Below are positions 1-8,200 of a DNA stretch of 64,000 nucleotides, in pieces (position 1 is the first letter of the stretch; every line of letters begins with the position of its first letter). Under the pieces are notes generated by a model that was given only the letters and a program-made list of their open reading frames with translations, had not been told where the DNA came from and searched no databases. Source of the DNA: Chryseobacterium scophthalmum (GTDB lineage Bacteria > Bacteroidota > Bacteroidia > Flavobacteriales > Weeksellaceae); NCBI RefSeq assembly GCF_900143185.1, contig NZ_FSRQ01000002.1:372001-436000 (forward strand), written 5' to 3'. The position numbers and the translations under genes were made by a program.

Positions 1-38
1 AATCGCCCTCTTCAACGTTGCCGTTGTTTAGAGTGGTG

Positions 39-69
39 CAAATATACGACTTATTCACAAATCTCCAAA
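39..69 (-). promoter_or_regulatory. Consensus Bacteroidota promoter reading out of the window to the left
   Basis: Read on the minus strand there is a -33 TTTG (66-69), a 19-bp spacer and a -7 TATATTTG (39-46). This is an exact TTTG-19-TAnnTTTG match. It overlaps the last codons of folC, and transcription would start near position 32 and leave the window. The target is not visible; strong consensus promoters like this often precede stable RNA or ribosomal genes, which is inference. Confidence 0.6.
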
Positions 70-1295
70 TTTTTTTCTAAAAAATCTCCAACTACAAAGT
101 TGCTTCCGCCAATAAAAATCATTTCTTCATTTGTACATTCTTGTTTTGCAGAAAGATACGCTTCTTGTACAGAATCAAAAATTTTATATTTTATTTTTGA
201 ATTAATTAGTAAATCTTCATAGTCTTGTGGGGGTCTTCCTCTGTTGATGGATGGTTTTGCAAAATAAAACTGAGAATTTTGAGGAAGTAAGTCCATTACA
301 TCATCAATTTTCTTGTCATTGACAAATCCTAAAACAACGTGTTTGTGTTTTTCAATAGAATTTAACTGTTCAAAAACTGATTCCAAACCAGCCTGATTGT
401 GTCCTGTATCACAAATAGTCAAAGGATCTTGGGAAAATTCAAACCAACGGCCAATAAATCCTGTATTTTGGTGGACGGATAAAAGTCCGGTTTCAATATT
501 TTTATTTGAGATAGGGTAGTTTAGTTTTCTCAATTCTTCAACCAATTCTAAAACAACTTTAATGTTTTTATTTTGATAGTTTCCCTTCAAATCTGATTTT
601 AGCTCGGTTTTTAATTCGGTAGCGTCAATAAATGGAGCGTTTTCTTCAGTTGCTTTATCTTTGATAATGTTTTTTACGATTTCATTATCATCTCCGAAAA
701 TAATTGGTGTGTAAGCTTTTATAATTCCTGCTTTTTCAAAGGCAATTTCTTCGATGGTATCTCCTAAGATATTTTGATGATCGAGCTGTACATTCGTAAT
801 TGCTGCAACCAAAGGTTTGATAATATTGGTTGAATCTAATCTTCCACCTAAACCGACTTCAATAATCGCAAAGTCTACCTTTTGCTGAGCAAAATATTCA
901 AACGCCATAATTGTCGTAAACTCAAAAAAAGAGGGGAGGATATCTTCAGGGAGCTTTTTTAGTTTTAAAATGAAATTATAGACAAACTCTTTATCGCAAT
1001 TTTTACCGTTAATTTTAATTCTTTCTGTGAAATCAATAAGATGTGGAGAATTATATAAACCCGTTTTGTAACCCGCTTCCTGAAGAACCGAAGAAAGCAT
1101 GTTGCTGGTGGATCCTTTGCCATTGGTTCCTCCAATGTGAATGCATTTTATTTTATCTTGTGGGTTGTCAAAAAAAGAGCAGAGTCTTGTGATGTTTCCA
1201 AGTCCCGGTTTGTATGCTTTTTGTCCATCTAACTGATAGTTTGGCGCCTGAACGAAAAGCCATTCTACAGCTTCCTGATATTGTGCGTTTGTCAT
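51..1295 (-). CDS. folC: Bifunctional folylpolyglutamate synthase/dihydrofolate synthase
   Basis: Cytosolic Mur-ligase-type enzyme that ligates glutamate to dihydropteroate and to folates using ATP. The 414-aa protein has the P-loop GGTNGKGST at about residues 55-63, the following SPHL segment near residue 83 and the FEKAGIIK motif near residue 186, all typical of FolC. The length matches the family. The gene is transcribed leftward alone; its 3' end overlaps the consensus promoter at 39-69. The start ATG at 1295 gives a normal N terminus just before the conserved region. Confidence 0.93.
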   Translation of the reverse strand: MTNAQYQEAVEWLFVQAPNYQLDGQKAYKPGLGNITRLCSFFDNPQDKIKCIHIGGTNGKGSTSNMLSSVLQEAGYKTGLYNSPHLIDFTERIKINGKNCDKEFVYNFILKLKKLPEDILPSFFEFTTIMAFEYFAQQKVDFAIIEVGLGGRLDSTNIIKPLVAAITNVQLDHQNILGDTIEEIAFEKAGIIKAYTPIIFGDDNEIVKNIIKDKATEENAPFIDATELKTELKSDLKGNYQNKNIKVVLELVEELRKLNYPISNKNIETGLLSVHQNTGFIGRWFEFSQDPLTICDTGHNQAGLESVFEQLNSIEKHKHVVLGFVNDKKIDDVMDLLPQNSQFYFAKPSINRGRPPQDYEDLLINSKIKYKIFDSVQEAYLSAKQECTNEEMIFIGGSNFVVGDFLEKNLEICE

Positions 1296-1399
1296 GATGC
1301 AAAATTCTCAAAACTTTCATTAAAATGAAACAATAATTTTCTAAATCTGTAACTTTTTTACAATCTTTACGTCTAATTTGAATAAAGCCAATTTAAAAT

Positions 1400-1433
1400 C
1401 GTTATTTGCAAGCTTAATCAATTGAAAATAACG
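1400..1433. promoter_or_regulatory. Inverted repeat between folC and the efflux gene
   Basis: CGTTATTT and AAATAACG form 8-bp arms separated by 18 bases, about 33 bases before the outer membrane efflux gene start. It lies in the divergent region 1296-1465 and could be an operator or a chance palindrome. No clear TAnnTTTG box was found beside it. Confidence 0.3.
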
Positions 1434-1465
1434 GCTCCATTTGAAAAAAAATTAAATATTTCCTT

Positions 1466-2812
1466 ATGAAAAAAGTTTTGACGGTAGTTTTGGGATTAGC
1501 CTTTGCAGGATTAAACGCTCAGCAGAAATGGTCTTTGCGTGAATGTGTAGACTACGCAGTAAAGCATAATCTTCAAGTGATTCAGAATGAATATTCAAAA
1601 CAGATTCAGGATTCTAATCTTAAAATTGCTCAGAGAAATTACCTTCCTTCTGTGAATGCAAGTGTAGGAAATAATGTAAGTTTCGGACAGGCTTCTTTGG
1701 GAACAGGAAGTATCAGAAACGACAGATTCAGCAATTCTGCAAATTTAGGAGCAGATATTTTAGTTTACAATAACGGGAGACTTGAAAAAACAATAAGAAA
1801 ATCTCAGTTTGATGTAGAAGCGAGCCAATATGACATTGAAACTATTAAAAATGATATTTCACTTCAGATTGCTCAACAGTATTTAACGACTTTATTGAAT
1901 AAAGAGATTGTAAAAATTTCTCAAAGTGCAACAGAAAATGCAAAAAAACAGTTTGATAGGGCAAAAATAACTACAGATGTGGGTACTACGGCTCAAACAA
2001 TTGTTGCAGAAGCAGAAGCGGCGTGGGCAAGAGAAAAGCAAAATTTAAAAACCGCTGAAATTAATGTTGGAAGAAGCTTGTTTGCTTTGGCACAGTTACT
2101 TCAGTTAAAAGAATACAAAGATTTTGATGTGGAAGATGTAGAAGTTGATGATAAGTTGACTCCTCAATTGTTTTCTGTAGATGATGTGTTGAATTTAGCT
2201 TATGGAAATCAACCACAAATAAAAGCAGCAGAAAGCAGAATAAAATCTGCCGAAACTCAGACAGAAATTACCAAAACGTCTTTTTGGCCAACTATTACTG
2301 CAAGTTTGGGAATAGGAAGTTTTTATAATAATTTATTGAATACAAGTTATTCTGGGTTTGATGAATTTGGAAATGCCGCAAAAGAACGTTCTTTTTTCCA
2401 GCAGTATAAAGATAACTTTGGGCAGCAAGGAGGGATCAGTTTAAATATTCCTATTTTCAATAAAGGAATTACCAAACTTCAGGTAGAACAGTCAAAAATC
2501 AATGAGAATATTGCTAAAACAACTTTAGAACAGCAAAAACAGACTGTAAGGCAAAGTGTTCAGCAAGCTCAATTTGATGCGGATGCTAATTATGAAGTGT
2601 ATCTTGCAGCAGTAGAAGCCGAAAAAAGCACAAAATTGGCTATGGAATTTGCAGATAAAAGTTATGCAGCGGGTCGTACAACAATTTATGATTTAAATAT
2701 TGCCCGAAACAATTATGCAAACTCTCAAGGCTCGGTTCAACAGGCAAAATTTAATTATCTTTTCAGCCTTAAATTATTGAATTTCTATTCAGGGATTCCG
2801 CTAACTTTGTAA
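1466..2812 (+). CDS. TolC-family outer membrane efflux protein
   Basis: A 448-aa outer membrane factor, the channel component of tripartite efflux or secretion systems. Residues 1-18 form a signal peptide ending LNA-QQ. The rest is rich in long amphipathic helices (Gln, Ala, Lys, Glu) with two OEP repeats, and the internal segment SLNIPIFNKG near residue 330 is the usual second-repeat strand. No membrane fusion protein or RND pump gene lies next to it, so the partner must be elsewhere. It is followed one base later by the SprT-like gene, suggesting cotranscription. Confidence 0.88.
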   Translation: MKKVLTVVLGLAFAGLNAQQKWSLRECVDYAVKHNLQVIQNEYSKQIQDSNLKIAQRNYLPSVNASVGNNVSFGQASLGTGSIRNDRFSNSANLGADILVYNNGRLEKTIRKSQFDVEASQYDIETIKNDISLQIAQQYLTTLLNKEIVKISQSATENAKKQFDRAKITTDVGTTAQTIVAEAEAAWAREKQNLKTAEINVGRSLFALAQLLQLKEYKDFDVEDVEVDDKLTPQLFSVDDVLNLAYGNQPQIKAAESRIKSAETQTEITKTSFWPTITASLGIGSFYNNLLNTSYSGFDEFGNAAKERSFFQQYKDNFGQQGGISLNIPIFNKGITKLQVEQSKINENIAKTTLEQQKQTVRQSVQQAQFDADANYEVYLAAVEAEKSTKLAMEFADKSYAAGRTTIYDLNIARNNYANSQGSVQQAKFNYLFSLKLLNFYSGIPLTL

Positions 2813-2813
2813 G

Positions 2814-3404
2814 ATGTCTATTCAGTCTTTAGAAAAATATTTGCCTCAAAATACACTTTTGTATTTAAGGAAATGGTTTTCAGATTATTCTATTCATATA
2901 AAGGTTACTAAAAACCGAAATTCGAAGCTTGGAGACTATCGGAAGTTACGTAATAATTCGCACGAAATTAGCATCAATTCTACATTAGCCCCGCAACTTT
3001 TCTTTTTCGTATTAACTCACGAATTGGCGCATCTCATTGCCTTCGAAAAATTCGGAAGAAGAATTGCTCCACACGGTAACGAATGGAAAGATACTTTCAG
3101 GGAAATGCTTTTGGAAAGTGCGGATGTTTATGATGAAGATCTAAAGCCGATTATAACTAAGTTTTCACGGTCTCCGAAAGCCAATTTTATGGCAAGTCCG
3201 GATCTCGTAAAATATTTTCATATTGATAATCAGAATGATGATGAGATTTTTATAGAGAAGCTTAGCAAGGGTGAAAATTTCATCTATCGAGAACAAAAGT
3301 ATTTGTTGGAAGGTCTGATTAAAAAAAACTATCTTTGTATGAATCTGGCTACAGGACGAAAGTATTCTTTCAAACCTTTGGCTAGAGTGAAAAAATGCAG
3401 TTAA
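2814..3404 (+). CDS. SprT-like zinc metalloprotease-fold protein
   Basis: 196-aa protein with the zincin motif HELAH at residues 69-73 and a third possible ligand in PHGNEW near residue 87, the pattern of the SprT/Spartan-like domain. Bacterial SprT-like proteins are poorly understood; the eukaryotic relative cuts DNA-protein crosslinks. No signal peptide is visible, so it is probably cytosolic. It starts one base after the TolC-family gene and its end touches the next gene, consistent with an operon of functionally unlike members. Confidence 0.8.
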   Translation: MSIQSLEKYLPQNTLLYLRKWFSDYSIHIKVTKNRNSKLGDYRKLRNNSHEISINSTLAPQLFFFVLTHELAHLIAFEKFGRRIAPHGNEWKDTFREMLLESADVYDEDLKPIITKFSRSPKANFMASPDLVKYFHIDNQNDDEIFIEKLSKGENFIYREQKYLLEGLIKKNYLCMNLATGRKYSFKPLARVKKCS

Positions 3405-3406
3405 AT

Positions 3407-4486
3407 ATGTTAAAATCAGATAAGTACTGTGTGATTATGGCAGGAGGAATCGGTAGTAGATTCTGGCCTCTGAGCACACAGAAATTTCCCAAACAATTTC
3501 AGGATATTTTAGGAACGGGTCGTACCATGATTCAGCAGACGTATGACAGAATCAGTAAGGTTATTCCTAAAGAAAACATATTTGTAATTACCAACAAAGA
3601 GTATGTAGCACTTTCTCATCAGCAATTACCAGAAATTCCTGAGGATAATGTAGTGGGTGAGCCTTTGATGAAAAATACGGCTGCATGTAATCTTTACATG
3701 GCAAATAAAATTGCTGAAATCAATCCTGATGCCACGATGATTGTGCTTCCAGCAGATCATTTAATCTTAAAAGAAGATGTTTTTTTGGAGAAAGTAGAAT
3801 TGGCATTTGACTTAGCTTCTACTCATGATTATTTAGTGACTTTGGGAATTACACCAACAAGACCAGATACAGGTTACGGATACATCCAATTTGTTGAGAA
3901 AAAAGATTCAGACTATTATAAAGTTAAAACTTTCACAGAAAAACCTATTCTTGAAATTGCCAAAAGTTTCCTTGAAAGCGGAGATTTCCTGTGGAATGCA
4001 GGAATTTTTATCTGGAATGTAAAATCTATTCACAAAGCTTTTGAGATGTTTCTTCCGGACATGACTCAGCAGTTTATGGCTTGCGAATACAATGCAGAAG
4101 CAGAGGTAAGCTGTATAGAACTCATTTATCCTAAAATTCAAAAAATATCAATCGATAACGGGATTTTAGAAAAAGCTAAAAACGTATATGTAATTCCGGC
4201 TGATTTAGGCTGGAGCGATCTCGGAACCTGGACTTCGGTTTTTGAAAACAGCGATAGAGACGAAAATGAAAATGCAGTCAATATCAAAACAGCGCTTACC
4301 TACGATTCTACAGGAAATATTATTCATGTAAAAAATAATAAAGCGGTTGTAATAGACGGTTTGAAAGATTTTATCGTTGTAGATACAGATAAAGTACTTT
4401 TAATCTGCCCAAGAGAGCACGATCAGCAGATTAAAGAATACGTTTTAGATTTAAAAAGCCTTAAAAAAGGAGAGAAATTTATGTAA
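3407..4486 (+). CDS. Mannose-1-phosphate guanylyltransferase
   Basis: Nucleotidyltransferase that makes GDP-mannose from mannose-1-phosphate and GTP for polysaccharide or glycan synthesis. The signature IMAGGIGSRFWPLS lies at the N terminus, ADH near residue 116 and FTEKP near residue 176 are conserved sugar and metal sites, and DLGWSDLGTW is typical of the ManC type. The C-terminal isomerase domain of bifunctional enzymes is absent. An in-frame ATG at 3395 overlaps the SprT-like gene; 3407 is preferred because it leaves the usual six or so residues before the YCVIMAGG motif. Confidence 0.88.
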   Translation: MLKSDKYCVIMAGGIGSRFWPLSTQKFPKQFQDILGTGRTMIQQTYDRISKVIPKENIFVITNKEYVALSHQQLPEIPEDNVVGEPLMKNTAACNLYMANKIAEINPDATMIVLPADHLILKEDVFLEKVELAFDLASTHDYLVTLGITPTRPDTGYGYIQFVEKKDSDYYKVKTFTEKPILEIAKSFLESGDFLWNAGIFIWNVKSIHKAFEMFLPDMTQQFMACEYNAEAEVSCIELIYPKIQKISIDNGILEKAKNVYVIPADLGWSDLGTWTSVFENSDRDENENAVNIKTALTYDSTGNIIHVKNNKAVVIDGLKDFIVVDTDKVLLICPREHDQQIKEYVLDLKSLKKGEKFM

Positions 4487-4519
4487 ATATTGGCATAGTT
4501 TCTGTCCGTATTTCAAACT

Positions 4520-5182
4520 ATGAAAAAAATTACAACTCTTACTTTTCTTTTTTTCTTTTTAGGAATCTCTGTTTTTTCCCAGGAAAAGAAAAAATTCTCA
4601 AATATTGATACCGTTTTGGGCAAAATTGTCCCCAATGGCAAAGTTGATTTTTGGGTATTGGTTAATAACAGTTATGGCAAAAATAAAGAAGTAAAAGTCT
4701 CAGGAACCAAACAAGATTATCTTCCTCAATTTGTGGGATTTAATTTCAGACCGGGTCAGGAAAGTTTTTATTATATTGTTTCTTCTGTGGGAGGGAAAAT
4801 AAGCTATTTGACTGATCTAAAGGAATTAAAAGAGTTTATCGGAAAGGTTGATAACGTTGAAGAAGCTGCATTGTCTGCTGTTTTAGAAGGTTATTTAATC
4901 GATGAACAATTTGTGGATATTGCCGCCAATTATTACACAGATGCTACAAATTATTACTTAGATCTTGGAAAGATTACTTCAAAAGAGTGTCCTTATCAGA
5001 AAACACATTTTACATTAACGGTCAATAAATCGACAGGCATCGTTTCGAATATTAAAGATAACGGAACATACATCGAGGTTTATACTAAAAACTGTACAAA
5101 TAACCCACGTCTTTTAAAAATAGAAAAGAAAGAAGAACCTAAAGATGAGCCAAAAAAGCAACCTGCCAAAAAAAGAAAATAA
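4520..5182 (+). CDS. Secreted protein of unknown function
   Basis: 220-aa protein with a signal peptide (residues 1-20, ending VFSQ) and a mature part without a domain I recognise. The C terminus is a Lys/Glu/Pro-rich tail from about residue 200, probably disordered. Two cysteines near residues 157 and 192 could pair in the periplasm. Its last 38 bases overlap the start of the GNAT gene in another frame, which suggests translational coupling. No function is proposed. Confidence 0.7.
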   Translation: MKKITTLTFLFFFLGISVFSQEKKKFSNIDTVLGKIVPNGKVDFWVLVNNSYGKNKEVKVSGTKQDYLPQFVGFNFRPGQESFYYIVSSVGGKISYLTDLKELKEFIGKVDNVEEAALSAVLEGYLIDEQFVDIAANYYTDATNYYLDLGKITSKECPYQKTHFTLTVNKSTGIVSNIKDNGTYIEVYTKNCTNNPRLLKIEKKEEPKDEPKKQPAKKRK

Positions 5183-5684
5183 TTTCTACGAAACAGAAAG
5201 GCTTTTAATTCGACCTGTTTCTGTAGATGATGCTGATATTATTTTTCAGCTTTATAATATGCCAAATTTTATAAAGTTTATTGGAAATAAGAACATCAAT
5301 TCTTTCTCTGATGCCGAGAATTATATTAAATCTAAGTTTTTACCGCAAATTGAAAAACGAGGATTCGGAAATTATATTCTTGTTTTAAAAGAAGGAAATC
5401 AGAAAATCGGAAGTGTGGGAATCTTCGAAAGAGAAGGTTTAGATGTTGCAGATATTGGATTTTCTGTCCTTGAAAAATTTGAAGGCAAAGGTTTAATGTT
5501 TGAAGCCGCTCAGAAAGTAAAATCTATCGGAATGGAGGAATTTGGTTTAAATAAAATTTCTGCAATCACTTCAAAAGACAATTCTTCTTCACAAAAATTA
5601 ATCGAAAGGTTAGGTTTGAAATTCCAAAAATATGTAACGCTTCCCAATGAAGACGAAGAGTTGATGTATTACGAAACAGAATAA
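5145..5684 (+). CDS. GNAT family N-acetyltransferase
   Basis: 179-aa RimJ/RimL-like acetyltransferase. It begins with the usual ETERLLIRPVSVDDAD strand, then IGSVGIFERE and the acetyl-CoA loop region FEGKGLMFEAAQK, and ends with DNSSSQKLIERLGLK, which matches the family C-terminal motif NxxSxxllekxGF. The substrate cannot be told from sequence; relatives acetylate ribosomal protein N termini or small molecules. The start overlaps the upstream secreted-protein gene by 38 bases and no later ATG would keep the first strand. Confidence 0.87.
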   Translation: MSQKSNLPKKENNFYETERLLIRPVSVDDADIIFQLYNMPNFIKFIGNKNINSFSDAENYIKSKFLPQIEKRGFGNYILVLKEGNQKIGSVGIFEREGLDVADIGFSVLEKFEGKGLMFEAAQKVKSIGMEEFGLNKISAITSKDNSSSQKLIERLGLKFQKYVTLPNEDEELMYYETE

Positions 5685-5695
5685 CGAAATACTAA

Positions 5696-5771
5696 AATCA
5701 CAAATGTTTTCACGAATAAACACAAAATATGTATGAAATTAGTGAAAACATTTGTGAAAATTTGTGTTTAA
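5696..5771. repeat. Imperfect inverted repeat, CACAAATG/CATTTGTG family
   Basis: CACAAATGTTTTCAC and GTGAAAACATTTGTG face each other across roughly 30 bases between two convergent genes. The arms resemble the degenerate CACGAAT-type intergenic repeats elsewhere in the window. It may serve as a bidirectional terminator for the GNAT gene and bcp. Confidence 0.5.
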
Positions 5772-5773
5772 AT

Positions 5774-6220
5774 TTATTCTAAAATCTGAGCTGTCGCCGT
5801 TTTAGAAGTCACCTTCTCAATAACTCTCGTGCAAATTCCTTTTTCATCGAAAATAAAAGTAGTTCTCACAATTCCCATATAAGTTTTACCAAAAGTTTTT
5901 TTCTCTTTCCAAACTCCGAATTTTTCGATAACATCACGGTTTTCATCAGCAATCAGATCATAAGGAAAAGCAAATTTGCTGTGAAAATTCTTCTGCTTTT
6001 TCACGGTATCTCCACTGATTCCTAAAAGCTGAAATCCTGCTTGTTTCAATTGCGAATAATTATCGCTCAAATTACACGCTTCTACAGTACAAGTCGGCGT
6101 ACTCGCTTGCGGATAAAAGAAAATAACTAATTTTTTTCCGAGTAGCTTTTCAGAATTAATTGTTTCTCCGTCCTGATTTATTCCTTCAAATTGTGGTAAT
6201 TGGTCTCCAACTTTCAGCAT
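5774..6220 (-). CDS. bcp: Thioredoxin-dependent thiol peroxidase (Bcp/PrxQ)
   Basis: 148-aa peroxiredoxin of the BCP/PrxQ group that reduces hydroperoxides with electrons from thioredoxin. The peroxidatic cysteine is C44 in the motif PTCTVEACN and C49 sits five residues later, the resolving position in many PrxQ proteins. The proline before the catalytic Cys-Thr and the later arginine in GIVRTTFIFD are present. It is divergent from nth, with only 33 bases between the starts, so the two may share a control region. Confidence 0.93.
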   Translation of the reverse strand: MLKVGDQLPQFEGINQDGETINSEKLLGKKLVIFFYPQASTPTCTVEACNLSDNYSQLKQAGFQLLGISGDTVKKQKNFHSKFAFPYDLIADENRDVIEKFGVWKEKKTFGKTYMGIVRTTFIFDEKGICTRVIEKVTSKTATAQILE

Positions 6221-6253
6221 AATGATTTATTTTTGTTCAAATTTAATGGTTAA

Positions 6254-6883
6254 ATGACAAAAAAGCAAAGAGCCGCACTCGTTCAGGAAGAATTAGAAAA
6301 ATTATATCCTGTTGTTCCTATTTTTTTAGATCATACAGATGTTTATACTCTAATGGTTGCTGTTGCCCTTTCTGCACAAACTACTGATAAGAAGGTAAAT
6401 GAGGTAACTCCAGAACTTTTCGCTGTAGCAGGAACACCGCAAAGAATGGCTAAACTGGAGGATTTTGAAATTAAAGAACTCATCAAAGAAATCGGACTTT
6501 CGAATACAAAAGCTAAGAATCTGAAAAAAATGGCAGAGCAACTTTTGGAAAAACATAACGGCGTTGTCCCTCAAACCTATGAAGAACTTGAAGAGTTGGC
6601 AGGAGTGGGGCACAAAACGGCTTCTGTAGTGATGAGTCAGGGCTTTGGATTTCCTGCTTTTCCGGTCGATACACACATTCACAGACTGATGACGCAATGG
6701 AAGCTCACTTCCGGGAAAAACGTTGTAGAAACAGAGAAAGATGCCAAAAAATTATGGAAAGAAGAGTTCTGGAATAAACTCCACCTTCAAATTATTTTCT
6801 ACGGAAGAGAATATTCTCCGGCGAGAGGAAAAGGCGAGAAAGATTTTATTACAAAAATGTTGTTCGAAGAAAAAGATAAATAA
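6254..6883 (+). CDS. nth: Endonuclease III without the iron-sulfur cluster loop
   Basis: 209-aa base-excision-repair DNA glycosylase/AP lyase acting on oxidised pyrimidines. The helix-hairpin-helix GVGHKTASVV carries the catalytic Lys (about K121) and VDTHIHRL carries the catalytic Asp (about D139). E. coli Nth ends with a C-X6-C-X2-C-X5-C cluster; here the equivalent stretch after YGREYSPARG has no cysteine at all, so no 4Fe-4S cluster can form. The rest is conserved, so the protein is probably active. Length is close to the family's 211 aa. Confidence 0.9.
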   Translation: MTKKQRAALVQEELEKLYPVVPIFLDHTDVYTLMVAVALSAQTTDKKVNEVTPELFAVAGTPQRMAKLEDFEIKELIKEIGLSNTKAKNLKKMAEQLLEKHNGVVPQTYEELEELAGVGHKTASVVMSQGFGFPAFPVDTHIHRLMTQWKLTSGKNVVETEKDAKKLWKEEFWNKLHLQIIFYGREYSPARGKGEKDFITKMLFEEKDK

Positions 6884-6899
6884 TATAACAGCCGCAAAA

Positions 6900-6957
6900 A
6901 TTCCCCTCCTTTGGAGGGGTGGCGAAAATTCGAAAGAATTTTTGACGGGGTGGTTTA
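6900..6957. repeat. Dispersed repeat, copy 1 (CCCCTCC...GACGGGGTGG)
   Basis: The segment opens with a short palindrome (CCCCTCCTTTGGAGGGGT), then AATTCGAAAGAATT, and closes with GACGGGGTGG. A related copy lies at 7440-7495 on the other side of the DinB gene. It sits between convergent nth and the DinB gene, where the G/C-rich stem could also terminate transcription. Confidence 0.6.
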
Positions 6958-6976
6958 AGAATAATAAATTTTAAAA

Positions 6977-7423
6977 TTACTCAACATCCAACAATCTCCT
7001 ATGATAGTTAATCTGTCCCAAATGATAACCCAAATGTCCAAACAAATGAATCAGAAAATATTCTGTCGTCATTTTATGACCTAAAGCTTCAATAGGATAT
7101 TCTTTTTTCAAATCTTCCTCCGATAATTGGTCGAGTGAAGAGTGTACAATCTCAATCGTTTTTTCAATTTTATCAATCAATTCCGTTCTCGGAATATTTT
7201 TTAACGAAAATTCAAGCTCTCTGTTTCTTACATAACCTGAATTTCCCAATATTGATCCAATAAAATGATTAATATTTCCAACCAAATGAAGCGATAAATT
7301 TCCTGCAGAATTGAGAATATTTTTATCAATTTTCCAGATAGTTTCTTCGTTTTGATACGCTTCTATTTCTTTTTTTAATTGGTTTAAATCTCTTGTGAAC
7401 AATAATTTTATACTTTCTGTCAT
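6977..7423 (-). CDS. DinB family protein
   Basis: About 148 aa, four-helix DinB/YfiT-like putative metalloenzyme. Histidines in NHFIGS, and in the C-terminal HLGYHLGQINYH segment, fit the three-His metal site of the superfamily; some members transfer bacillithiol or other thiols but no substrate can be assigned here. A longer frame starts at 7453, but its first ten residues are encoded by the dispersed repeat at 7440-7495, so the ATG at 7423 (protein MTESIKLL) is preferred. The gene is flanked by two copies of the same repeat. Confidence 0.82.
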   Translation of the reverse strand: MTESIKLLFTRDLNQLKKEIEAYQNEETIWKIDKNILNSAGNLSLHLVGNINHFIGSILGNSGYVRNRELEFSLKNIPRTELIDKIEKTIEIVHSSLDQLSEEDLKKEYPIEALGHKMTTEYFLIHLFGHLGYHLGQINYHRRLLDVE

Positions 7424-7439
7424 AATTTTAGTATTATTA

Positions 7440-7495
7440 AATTCCCCTTCCATGAAGGGGTGGATTTTTGTGAAACAAAAAGACGGGGTAGCTAA
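7440..7495. repeat. Dispersed repeat, copy 2 (CCCCTTCC...GACGGGGTAG)
   Basis: CCCCTTCCATGAAGGGG forms a stem, followed by a T/A-rich middle and GACGGGGTAGC. It matches the copy at 6900-6957 in order and orientation, with many substitutions. It lies upstream of the DinB start and downstream of the lipoprotein gene end. Confidence 0.55.
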
Positions 7496-7537
7496 CTAAT
7501 AAATCAAAATTAAGAAAAATCAATATTCCGAGTAATT

Positions 7538-8101
7538 TTATTTTACTAAAGCTCTAAAATATCCTCTGAAATCTTTTGTGAAATTTTCTACTTTTGTATT
7601 ATAATCTATAAAACCATAAATACTGTCATTTTTTTTGAATTTATCTTTATTTAGCACAAGTTTTTGATAAATTGCTTTTGCAGGAATAAATTTATCTTCA
7701 CCTTTTAGCGTTTTTGGATCATAATCTTTAATGAAAAAATTTCCATTAAAAACTTTTACCAAAGTACCATTTCCAAATTGTTTATTGTTATTATTCAATG
7801 AAATATTTAAGGTGTCGTCCTTTAAATTGGTTTTACATTTATAATTATCAAACCTTCCCGAGATATTCCAAATTGTTGACTCCTGAACAATATATGCTGT
7901 TCTGCTTTTGCTCTCATTAACATCAGTTCTGTAAAGTTTTAGCTCAGGGTATTTTGATAGGAGCTTTATTGTATCATTCTCTGGGAGGCTTTTGTCAACG
8001 GTAAATTTTTCAAAATTCTGTTGAGTTTTCTTCTCTTTTTTACAGCTTACAATTGATAAGCAGAAAATTAAAATGAATATAAAATATAAAGTTGGTTTCA
8101 T
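7538..8101 (-). CDS. Predicted lipoprotein of unknown function
   Basis: 187-aa protein whose signal peptide ends in a lipobox-like SIVSC, so Cys near residue 20 is the probable lipidation site, followed by Lys-rich KKEKK. The mature part shows no domain I recognise. A possible -7 box TAGATTTG (minus strand, 8115-8122) lies 14 bases before the start, without a convincing -33 box. It is separated from the DUF885 gene by a terminator. Confidence 0.7.
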   Translation of the reverse strand: MKPTLYFIFILIFCLSIVSCKKEKKTQQNFEKFTVDKSLPENDTIKLLSKYPELKLYRTDVNESKSRTAYIVQESTIWNISGRFDNYKCKTNLKDDTLNISLNNNNKQFGNGTLVKVFNGNFFIKDYDPKTLKGEDKFIPAKAIYQKLVLNKDKFKKNDSIYGFIDYNTKVENFTKDFRGYFRALVK

Positions 8102-8125
8102 GATTTTGTTTAAACAAATCTAAAA

Positions 8126-8160
8126 CAAAAAAAGTCACGAAAAATTAATTCGTGACTTCT
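8126..8160 (-). terminator. Rho-independent terminator after the DUF885 gene
   Basis: On the minus strand AAGTCACGAA and TTCGTGACTT form a 10-bp stem followed by a run of seven T. It lies about 40 bases beyond the stop of the DUF885 gene. Confidence 0.75.
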
Positions 8161-8200
8161 ATATTTTAATGAGAAAATTTTTCTCTTTTTTAGACCAAAA

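Noticed and set aside
6741..6974. 77-aa ORF overlapping nth and the intergenic repeat
   Set aside because: It is another reading frame of nth that runs on into the repeat at 6900-6957; no start signal and low-complexity basic sequence.
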